Positions 58,501-64,000 of a stretch of 64,000 nt of DNA are shown here, in pieces. Every line of letters starts with the position of its first letter. The first letter of the stretch is position 1. The stretch is from Alphaproteobacteria bacterium. Lineage in GTDB: Bacteria > Pseudomonadota > Alphaproteobacteria > Micavibrionales > Micavibrionaceae. Under the pieces are notes generated by a model. That model did no database searches. It saw nothing but the letters and a program-made list of their open reading frames with translations, and was not told where the DNA came from. The DNA lies in assembly GCA_002401695.1 (NCBI GenBank), contig NVTV01000001.1:358501-422500 (forward strand), written 5' to 3'. Position numbers and translations under genes: made by a program.

Positions 58501-58677
58501 CTCGAAACACCGGACGGAAGTGGCGATAATGCACCGAAGATAAACGGCTTAACTCCGGCACAAGCAGACCAACTTAGAATACAAGAAGAAAACAACCGCC
58601 AAGCAGCACAACTAGCAGCACTTGCAACACAAGGTGCTGGCGCAGGTGGCGGTAGTGGCGGCGGCATAGCCGGATAA
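55564..58677 (+). CDS. large acidic coiled-coil protein of unknown function
   Basis: A 1037-residue, strongly acidic, Ala/Glu/Asp-rich protein with no signal peptide and no membrane segment. Residues about 1-200 are disordered and acidic; about 200-360 form a long coiled coil (EAEIANAEARLELINNTMAT and ETKNKIETAQERYDHLEEQE); about 370-480 include ATADGNIDETELTAI, a partial EF-hand-like loop; about 540-680 is a compact region (VDNILGFFDESFTSGESIDD, then YVDPDTQKMYTLDIDSAGNQ); a second coiled coil (ARTEAAEAKDALGAAQDDLK) follows; the tail is Thr/Pro-rich and ends GAGAGGGSGGGIAG. AAGGA lies about 12 bases before the ATG and a consensus promoter further up. Long signal-less coiled-coil proteins next to muralytic enzymes occur among secretion substrates and structural proteins, but no family is recognised. 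Confidence 0.8.
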   Translation: MAGPNQTGDKDNTEEEQELATEQDATLPPTDTIVADTVIADSDSDLDKEFKREQEHIKEELNAAQDAERSVMVGRDKNNIGENATSNAVLDATIAATPGDTAQDIENDAHKNETQYGFGADAAAKQMNDALSGAGEGKTSTTFTAHTRAEAERRKREDSMANIRTIAMTAEVAAAYAAIEEALQSMGIELTDLTDVFAEIDAQASEMLESLGKEADAVETRLAELNQELDALKKGESPLDSGDDPAMTTAQITLKEAEIANAEARLELINNTMATTRDQIQETKNKIETAQERYDHLEEQERHAKMTGDPNNNLAGIQAQMELAKADVDTAKASIERLKDQAKITESISELVGDLKGESTTCEATPQAEIDKAAQISARTNLIKTLTAATADGNIDETELTAITNGLNTAGISQDAKNEFINSFTATNGSITISDASAPGGKKTLTGDEATAYLQSQWEAIKEEQHAATENVQDKTSDVAAAQAEVNAALAEVSALKTSVSEAVETLKAEQTQSDAATASATAMANVDVKYDSIYDYMSENYHVDVGIVDNILGFFDESFTSGESIDDVANDPNRILKDANDKLVYVDPDTQKMYTLDIDSAGNQTMVDVSPLETLQLYQKMYEEKLLPRNFVKNEGGAYAEYSKDNTFLESISKSIVPGFMESDERQEFIEAYAKLERDELQKARTEAAEAKDALGAAQDDLKSKNNDLGAADNKLVLARERLGIVNVKAAEFAAESTKNAAIANASPTETSPTAPVVGQAPPKPEPIDDIAQAQINLEIEQANAALNEAADEETAQTSTSETDKETDTQWETSETHKLDIPDHDLADAEVSRNAALEKVEMAVRSGGTLSQEDYDTLKDAPGMSAEQLDDMMAQNKVTLDNGNTPEVANNTVNTPTNTMTVQHTAGIQFDYIPIQTPTAPAPDQNGISPAVKYESFADSVEFTSTNDPSSTTNSYDAVAVKQGEDPPVATSMFAQAQLETPDGSGDNAPKINGLTPAQADQLRIQEENNRQAAQLAALATQGAGAGGGSGGGIAG

Positions 58678-58719
58678 TAAAAATAAAAAAATGGTAAAGT
58701 GATAAAGGGATGATATAAA

Positions 58720-59802
58720 TTGACAGACTTGCCAGAAAACAACAATCAAGAGACACAGACGGAAACCCCGTCAGGCGCAGTGATGCCTATTGATGGGGAC
58801 AATGGCGACCTAACGGCCTCCTCCGAAATTCAACGTGAAAAAAATCACCACAACCGTCAAACCATGCTTCGAAACATGGGAGAGCTTGACGGAGTGAATT
58901 TACTTACCTTCCTAATGTCCTTCTTTATGGGCATTGATGATGATGAAGGCATGAACAGCGAGAATGCCATATCTGCTATGGCAAACGCCCTGTCTATAGA
59001 CACTACAGCATTACAAAACACCGTAACACAATACAGAGCCGGTGATATTTCCATGTTCAGAGCCGCAACAACTGTACGCAGCAACATGAATATATCGCAA
59101 GCCGATTTATCACGCGCAGAAGATGTCGTTGCACAATATGCGACGACCGGAAACCCTTTATTGGAACTTATCGCGTCTAAGGAATCGGGTGGCGATTACA
59201 ACATCGTATACGGTGGCAGACGCATTAACGCCACCGAAATGAGTATTAATGACGTCATTGCATGGCAGAAAAATTCAACACAAAACGAAGGTGCCGCCTC
59301 TTCGGCAATCGGTAAATATCAAATCATCAGAAAAACACTAACCGGCCTTAAAGAAGAACTCGGCTTAAGTGGTGATGAAAAATACGATGAAGCAATGCAA
59401 GATCGCATGGCCGTCGCTTTACTTGAGCGCCGCGGTTATGATGATTACCTTGCCGGCGACCTTTCCGAGAGCCGTTTCATGAAAAACATATCGATGGAAT
59501 GGGCCTCCATGCCAAAAGACGAAAGTGGCGTCAGCTATTACGCAGGCGATGGCCTTAACCAAGCACACGCATCACCTGCAACACTTTTACTTGCAATGCA
59601 ACATGTTAAAAACACCCCAACAGAATCACCAAATCAACTCGCCTTTAATAATGGCGGCGTTGCTGAGCAAGATCCGCAACAACCAAACCCTCTTCCGTTT
59701 GATGGACAAGGTGTTAATGTTGTTGCCGCAGCCACACTGGCCGATGCCGCGAATTCGCAAGATGTAACAGCGCCGGCAACAAGCCCTACACTAACATCAT
59801 AA
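58720..59802 (+). CDS. lambda-lysozyme-like muramidase domain protein
   Basis: A 360-residue protein starting at TTG 58720 (AAGGGA about 9 bases upstream). Residues about 145-300 resemble the phage lambda lysozyme/endolysin (GH104-type lytic transglycosylase): LLELIASKESGGDYNIVYGG carries the catalytic Glu followed by the NVVYGG-like strand, AASSAIGKYQIIRKTLTGL and MAVALLERRGYDDYLAGDLS match the remaining fold, and MEWASMPKDESG fits the IWASLPG segment. The N-terminal 140 residues (acidic start, then NLLTFLMSFFMGIDDDEGMN) and the C-terminal 60 residues (Gln/Asn/Pro-rich) are extra. There is no signal peptide, so it needs another export route, or acts inside the cell. 42 bases after the coiled-coil gene. 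Confidence 0.78.
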   Translation: MTDLPENNNQETQTETPSGAVMPIDGDNGDLTASSEIQREKNHHNRQTMLRNMGELDGVNLLTFLMSFFMGIDDDEGMNSENAISAMANALSIDTTALQNTVTQYRAGDISMFRAATTVRSNMNISQADLSRAEDVVAQYATTGNPLLELIASKESGGDYNIVYGGRRINATEMSINDVIAWQKNSTQNEGAASSAIGKYQIIRKTLTGLKEELGLSGDEKYDEAMQDRMAVALLERRGYDDYLAGDLSESRFMKNISMEWASMPKDESGVSYYAGDGLNQAHASPATLLLAMQHVKNTPTESPNQLAFNNGGVAEQDPQQPNPLPFDGQGVNVVAAATLADAANSQDVTAPATSPTLTS

Positions 59803-59919
59803 TCATTAAACATCTTAGCTTAGCGGTTTCTTTACCAATTTTGCTCTACCATAAAGATTAAGGCACCAGCCTTTGTTTGTGCATTCACGCGCAAACTTAT
59901 TATTTTCTATGGTTTCTAT

Positions 59920-61071
59920 ATGTTCGGAAAACAAAAATACATTGGCCTTAAATTTTGCCTCGCACTTTATACGACAGGGTTATTACTTGCACCAACATCC
60001 AGTTTTGCAAAAGATGACGCGCGCCCTGCTCCACTGCATATAAAAATAAACAAATCAAAATCACCACCATCAAAAAAATCATTCAATATCAGATTTGGAA
60101 AAGAATCTGAGAAAACAACAACCAAAAGAAATGAAGCCAAAAAGCCAGAAAATGATGCCCCCGACAATAAAGTCGCGCCAGAGACAATAACAAGCACGAC
60201 GCACCTCACCCCCACCAAAAACATAACACCTAAATTGATAGAAACCCGATCCTGTCACGAAAGCACATCCAAAAATACAAATCGGTACAAAAAATTAGCC
60301 GATTCTTTGAAGCTGCACGTTACAGCACAAAATCGCGACCCATCGCTGATTGATGACATTTACGAAGCCAGCACCGTCACCCATATAGACTTTGAACTCT
60401 TAATTATCACGGCAATGATTGAAAGCGACCTTGGGCGCGTGACAAAATCATCGACTAGCTCCGCGCGCGGTATATTCCAGTATATTGAACCAACATGGCT
60501 TGTCCTGATAAAACGTTACGGCTCACGAATCGGCCAAGGTGATTACACAAACTCCATTACAATCAATGCTGAAAGCTATTTACCTGAGATAGCAAGCGAT
60601 AGCCAATTTACAATAAAAGATATTCTCACCCTGCGTGATAACACAAAGATAGCATCCCTTATCAAAGCATATCAGTTAAAAGACGAAGCAAAAATTGTCG
60701 CAAAATATAAGGCCGGACAGCGTATTAACGCCACGGATCACTATATCGTACATATGTTAGGATTATCTCAAGCGCATACCTTCTATGCTCTTCTAAAAAA
60801 CGAATCGTCTAATATTTTGGCCAATTTAGAGAGTAAGGGCTTCAAAGAAGCAATGCGCCTCAATCCTACCTTTTTCTACAACGCACAAAACAAAGCCTTA
60901 AGCGCGGCAGATGCCTACATACAATTCCATCATAAAATATCACAGCAATATAAGAGATTGCATGCTATTAGCGAAAAGTACGGAAATGGTGATATGCCCC
61001 GCTCTCGCTGTAATTTACCAAAGATACAAACAGTATCTTCCGTAAAAACGACCAAAGGCCACAGACTTTAA
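59920..61071 (+). CDS. exported SLT-type transglycosylase
   Basis: A 383-residue protein with a signal peptide (about residues 1-30: YIGLKFCLALYTTGLLLAP, SSFA). A Lys/Pro-rich linker (residues 31-115) leads to a lytic transglycosylase domain: FELLIITAMIESDLGRVTKS holds the catalytic Glu, SSARGIFQYIEPTWLVLIKRYG is the GLMQ-type motif, and NATDHYIVHMLGLSQAHTFY is the LYLAHFLG-type motif seen in alphaproteobacterial and flagellar enzymes. It cleaves peptidoglycan glycan strands in the periplasm. Third gene of the cassette, with its own 117-base upstream gap. A shared terminator separates it from mdh. Confidence 0.85.
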   Translation: MFGKQKYIGLKFCLALYTTGLLLAPTSSFAKDDARPAPLHIKINKSKSPPSKKSFNIRFGKESEKTTTKRNEAKKPENDAPDNKVAPETITSTTHLTPTKNITPKLIETRSCHESTSKNTNRYKKLADSLKLHVTAQNRDPSLIDDIYEASTVTHIDFELLIITAMIESDLGRVTKSSTSSARGIFQYIEPTWLVLIKRYGSRIGQGDYTNSITINAESYLPEIASDSQFTIKDILTLRDNTKIASLIKAYQLKDEAKIVAKYKAGQRINATDHYIVHMLGLSQAHTFYALLKNESSNILANLESKGFKEAMRLNPTFFYNAQNKALSAADAYIQFHHKISQQYKRLHAISEKYGNGDMPRSRCNLPKIQTVSSVKTTKGHRL

Positions 61072-61111
61072 AGACAAAACCCGCGCCAACACTCTCGCAT
61101 TGCCGCGGGTT
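61070..61111. terminator. terminator between the transglycosylase gene and mdh
   Basis: Perfect 8-bp arms AACCCGCG/CGCGGGTT enclose an 18-base loop. On the minus strand it is followed by TTGTCTTT and should end mdh transcription; on the plus strand the downstream stretch is TCAAAATTAT, which is weaker. Confidence 0.75.
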
Positions 61112-61132
61112 CAAAATTATATGGCAAGCTCA

Positions 61133-62131
61133 CTAAGCCGCAGCCGCCTTACTGGCAAACAGCCCTTCAACGGTGGTGCGCTCCCCGCGCAATTCTTTAT
61201 CCGTTTCATCAAGGCGACTTTGAGAGAAAGCAGAAATCTCCAACCCTTGTACGATTTCATAGTTACCACCTTTACATGTCACGGGATAACCGAAAATTAT
61301 GCCCTCTTCTATGCCATAAGACCCATCAGATGGAACAGCCATCGAAACCCATTCACCTTCCGGCGTGCCAAGTGCCCAATTGCGCATATGATCAACAGCA
61401 GAAGATGCCGCACTCGCTGCAGAAGAAGCGCCACGAGCCTTAATAATCGCACCGCCGCGTTGTTGCACATCAGGAATAAACGAACCTTCAAACCATGCTT
61501 GATCGACTTGATCCATCGCCGCGCTGCCCTTAACCGTTGCATGGTGAATGTCAGGATATTGAGTTGAACTGTGATTACCCCAAATAATCATATTTTTCAC
61601 ATCAGTTGAGTGCGCCCCTGTTTTTTCGGCCAACTGACTCATCGCGCGGTTATGATCCAAACGCACCATCGCGGTAAAACATTTAGGATCAAGATCCGGC
61701 GCGTTTTGTTGTGCAATCAATGCATTTGTATTCGCAGGATTACCAACAACCAAAACTTTAACATCGCGTTTTGCATGCGCGTTCAAAGCCTTACCTTGTG
61801 GCCCAAAAATGCCACCATTGGCCTCAAGCAAATCTTTACGCTCCATCCCGTCTTTACGTGGCATCGCGCCAACGAGCAGCGCAAAATCAACATCTTTGAA
61901 CGCCACATCCGGATCATCTGTAGCCACAATTCCAGCCAAAAGCGGGAACGCACAATCATTAAGTTCCATAATCACACCCTCAAGCGCGCCCAGCGCAGGG
62001 GTAATCTCCAATAAATGCAAGATAATGGGTTGATCCGGCCCCAACATTGAACCTGATGCAATGCGAAATAACAACGCATAACCAATTTGTCCTGCTGCGC
62101 CTGTTATGGCTACTCTTACTGGGTCTTTCAT
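61133..62131 (-). CDS. mdh: malate dehydrogenase (cytosolic-like type)
   Basis: Interconverts malate and oxaloacetate with NAD. The 332 residues begin [20 protein letters not shown] with the GxxGxxG NAD-binding motif, then [37 protein letters not shown] (substrate Arg), [11 protein letters not shown], the catalytic Asp in [11 protein letters not shown] and His in [11 protein letters not shown]. This is the Burkholderia/Thermus/eukaryotic-cytosolic type, not the LDH-like MDH (start of the type IALIGAGxIG) normal for Alphaproteobacteria. It stands at the expected mdh position upstream of sucC but is separated from it by the three-gene cassette. Confidence 0.95.
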   Translation of the reverse strand: MKDPVRVAITGAAGQIGYALLFRIASGSMLGPDQPIILHLLEITPALGALEGVIMELNDCAFPLLAGIVATDDPDVAFKDVDFALLVGAMPRKDGMERKDLLEANGGIFGPQGKALNAHAKRDVKVLVVGNPANTNALIAQQNAPDLDPKCFTAMVRLDHNRAMSQLAEKTGAHSTDVKNMIIWGNHSSTQYPDIHHATVKGSAAMDQVDQAWFEGSFIPDVQQRGGAIIKARGASSAASAASSAVDHMRNWALGTPEGEWVSMAVPSDGSYGIEEGIIFGYPVTCKGGNYEIVQGLEISAFSQSRLDETDKELRGERTTVEGLFASKAAAA

Positions 62132-62238
62132 GGGAAATCTTTCTCTGGATAGATGGAAAATTATTACCCATTAGAAATAGCGTTTTTTATGAATAAGGGC
62201 AAGAGGAGAGAATACAGCAGCACATATATACGGCGGTA

Positions 62239-62799
62239 TTAGTCTTCGTGAACCAACTGTTGCTCATTTAACAAAGCTCTATTTTTGATAGATTCATTCA
62301 AATAGCTCATGAAGTAGAAATTTTGAGCACGGGACTCTTCTTTCCTGCGTGCATCGACAAGCGCGTCAGCCACAAGATCCGCCTTATATGTGCCACTAAA
62401 TTGTGTCGCAGCAATGTCGTTATCATCTTCCTGAAATTGGAATTCCATTAGAACGTCTTCCAACCACTTATTAACATATGCGACATATGATGTATCATAT
62501 TCCGAATCAGCAGCTAACCCTTGGAACAACGGAGACTCAGAAAGATTTTTATCAATAGTCTCATCCGTATCACCCAAATTGATTTCCTGAATTTCAAGCG
62601 CCATAACCTGCGATAAGAACTGGTCTAGCTTCAAATCATCACCATGCTCAAAAGACGTCCGTGCATGCTCAAACAGCTTATCAGCGGCATCATATGCATC
62701 ATTCGTGCTGCGCACGGTAAAATCAGCCGTCACGGGTGGCATAGCGCCCGTTCCAGGCTCCTGCGTATCTTTTTTAGGAAAATTGCTATCAAGACTCAT
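62239..62799 (-). CDS. hypothetical protein
   Basis: A 186-residue acidic, helical, signal-less protein. The N-terminal 20 residues are disordered (FPKKDTQEPGTGAMPPV); helices follow, for example NDAYDAADKLFEHARTSFE and KADLVADALVDARRKEESRA; the end is NRALLNEQQLVHED. GGGTAGATACA precedes the ATG. Unrecognised; similar in character (acidic, signal-less, helical) to the other orphan proteins of the window. Confidence 0.65.
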   Translation of the reverse strand: MSLDSNFPKKDTQEPGTGAMPPVTADFTVRSTNDAYDAADKLFEHARTSFEHGDDLKLDQFLSQVMALEIQEINLGDTDETIDKNLSESPLFQGLAADSEYDTSYVAYVNKWLEDVLMEFQFQEDDNDIAATQFSGTYKADLVADALVDARRKEESRAQNFYFMSYLNESIKNRALLNEQQLVHED

Positions 62800-62896
62800 T
62801 GTATCTACCCGTTAAAATAAAATATTCATTATTATTTTTCTTTATTTATAGCATGTAAAATACAATTTCGCAAAAAATTCACCAAAAACGGAACTA

Positions 62897-63373
62897 TTAT
62901 AGAAACCAACCACTATTGAAAATTAACAAACCAATACCAACGACAGTCAATACATAGCCAACATATTTGATTGCATCGTTTTTCCCACCGGGGTGATCAA
63001 GCAAAAGAACACACTCATCATGCTGTTGCGAGTTATAGTAAACCATCAGATCATCACCCTCGGGAAATTTTTTACACGCCGCATCAACTTCATCTTTAAC
63101 CAAAAGAGCCGCACCAAACACAACACGCTCCCCCTTATAGGTTTCCCCCTCGACATCATATTCATACTGCATGTCCAACCGATACTGTCTGTAATCATCA
63201 CTACCAACGATTTTGCTACCTAGCCCCGTTCTTTCAATCTTAACCATCCGCCCCTTTGCTTGCGGCCAAAGGCGCGCTTCGGCAATCTTGGCCTTAACCT
63301 TACGATTAATATAGATAAGATAAGCCCCCAAAGGAACAAGCCAAAAACCAACGAAAAAAGGTGCTATTTCCAT
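62897..63373 (-). CDS. DUF3592-like membrane protein
   Basis: A 158-residue protein with an N-terminal membrane helix (FFVGFWLVPLGAYLIYI), a soluble beta-rich domain, and a C-terminal membrane helix (YVGYVLTVVGIGLLIFNSGW). The ARLWPQAKGRMVKIERTG start of the domain, MQYEYDVEGETYKGERVVFG in its middle and the DDLMVYYNSQQHDECVLLLD end match the DUF3592 pattern (W-x-x-x-x-G, then YxVxGxxYxG, then VYYNPxxPxxAVL). Function unknown. Divergent from the last gene of the window. Confidence 0.8.
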   Translation of the reverse strand: MEIAPFFVGFWLVPLGAYLIYINRKVKAKIAEARLWPQAKGRMVKIERTGLGSKIVGSDDYRQYRLDMQYEYDVEGETYKGERVVFGAALLVKDEVDAACKKFPEGDDLMVYYNSQQHDECVLLLDHPGGKNDAIKYVGYVLTVVGIGLLIFNSGWFL

Positions 63374-63446
63374 TTTGCTATTCCACTTTCTATTTTAACG
63401 GGTACTTATAGATAGACTAAGAAACAATACTATATATGATTATGTA

Positions 63447-64000
63447 ATGATAAAAAAATTAAAATCAGTCGCACCATTTGTTATCTTTGTTGCCTTCGTC
63501 TCGTACAAGTTCTCAGTATCAGACTTCTTTGCCGATAAATGCAGCCCTCGTTATATAGACAGACAAATAGAAAAAATTATAAATGCGAAGAAACAAGAAC
63601 TTCACAATACAATCAAAACCCTTAACTTATCTCCAGATAAAGAACATAATGCCATTGTAACAATAAGTAAGTATAGCCTTCTTACTGCTAGTGACTGTCA
63701 TATACCAGAAGAGCTAGAAACTAAACTTTACACTTACCTTTACGGAGAACACAAAGGCATTAAAGAATGCCCTCTTGGGACATATAGTGACCTTGCAGAA
63801 GAAGAACTAAACACACTTAAAGAAGTTCCAAGTTCATTTGATGTTATCTTTAAAAAAATAAAATCGAGAACAAGCGACAGTACAAAGGCCATAGTAGAAA
63901 AGAAATGGAGAGATCCATCATTTAAAGACAAGCTTGTAAAAACTATCCTTCAAGTATCTATTAGAGAAAAAGAAAAATGTAACAATCCCAACCTTCCCGT
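63447..64000 (+). CDS. hypothetical protein, 3' end beyond the window
   Basis: An open frame from ATG 63447 to the window edge (184 complete codons, no stop), so the gene is incomplete here. The product starts MIKKLKSVAPFVIFVAFVSY, one N-terminal hydrophobic segment that acts as anchor or signal, and continues with Lys/Glu-rich helices and five Cys (DKCSPRYIDR, ASDCHIPEEL, IKECPLGTYS, REKEKCNN). Codon use is very AT-rich. AT-rich sequence before the start (TATATATGAT) could be the -10 region, but no clear -35 or Shine-Dalgarno is seen. Unrecognised. Confidence 0.65.
   Translation, partial: MIKKLKSVAPFVIFVAFVSYKFSVSDFFADKCSPRYIDRQIEKIINAKKQELHNTIKTLNLSPDKEHNAIVTISKYSLLTASDCHIPEELETKLYTYLYGEHKGIKECPLGTYSDLAEEELNTLKEVPSSFDVIFKKIKSRTSDSTKAIVEKKWRDPSFKDKLVKTILQVSIREKEKCNNPNLP

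Noticed and set aside
58720-61071. Prophage remnant around the lambda-like lysozyme
   Set aside because: No capsid, tail, holin, terminase, integrase or attachment repeats are present, and the neighbouring transglycosylase is of the cellular SLT type with a signal peptide.

Overview
The window looks like a chromosomal segment of a free-living, moderately AT-rich alphaproteobacterium. The main evidence is gene order: mdh, sucC, sucD, sucA, sucB, lpd, xerC, DUF484, a small transaldolase (tal/fsa), priA and the F1 ATP synthase set atpHAGDC lie in the relative order known from many Alphaproteobacteria. A class I lysyl-tRNA synthetase and an ATP synthase locus with only F1 genes fit the same class. 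I cannot name a genus; an uncultured or Micavibrio-like lineage is only a guess. No rRNA, tRNA, CRISPR array, integrase/transposase or phage structural gene was seen (the only tyrosine recombinase is the housekeeping XerC).

Layout. Positions 1-23.4 kb hold mixed housekeeping and hypothetical genes: a secreted cyclophilin, a PhzF-family protein and a GH13 alpha-glucosidase (one operon); a run of minus-strand membrane proteins and lipoproteins; uvrB; class I lysS; an MscS channel; a P-loop kinase; a DinG-like helicase; and pabB and pabA, separated by two unrelated genes, with a LOG-family fusion after pabA. From 23.5 to 29.5 kb lies atpHAGDC on the minus strand, with a PAP2 phosphatase gene inside the operon. 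From 29.7 to 34.3 kb are membrane genes: a TraX-like protein, two tandem membrane spermidine-synthase-like paralogues and a fatty acid hydroxylase. From 34.4 to 39.8 kb are priA, tal, DUF484 and xerC. From 41 to 62 kb the TCA genes (lpd, sucB, sucA, sucD, sucC, mdh) are all on the minus strand, each interrupted by accessory genes: a two-domain deaminase, thiE-thiD-thiL, a pair of paralogous helical proteins, and a three-gene plus-strand cassette (1037-aa coiled-coil protein, lambda-lysozyme-like protein, SLT transglycosylase). The window ends inside an uncharacterised plus-strand gene.

How the genes work together. SucA, SucB and Lpd form 2-oxoglutarate dehydrogenase, SucCD and Mdh continue the cycle, and the embedded thi genes supply thiamine diphosphate, the cofactor of SucA. 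PabA and PabB make aminodeoxychorismate for folate. UvrB, PriA, XerC and the DinG-like helicase serve DNA repair, replication restart and chromosome resolution.

The most unusual signals are: (1) four long imperfect hairpin elements of about 100 bp (near 23.95, 34.33, 37.35 and 48.70 kb), with a shared core and arms that differ between copies yet remain self-complementary, sitting against gene ends or, once, over the tal ribosome-binding site; (2) the coiled-coil plus two-muralytic-enzyme cassette at 55.6-61.1 kb; (3) a malate dehydrogenase of the Burkholderia/Thermus type standing where Alphaproteobacteria usually carry the LDH-like type; and (4) insertion of accessory genes between nearly every pair of conserved genes.
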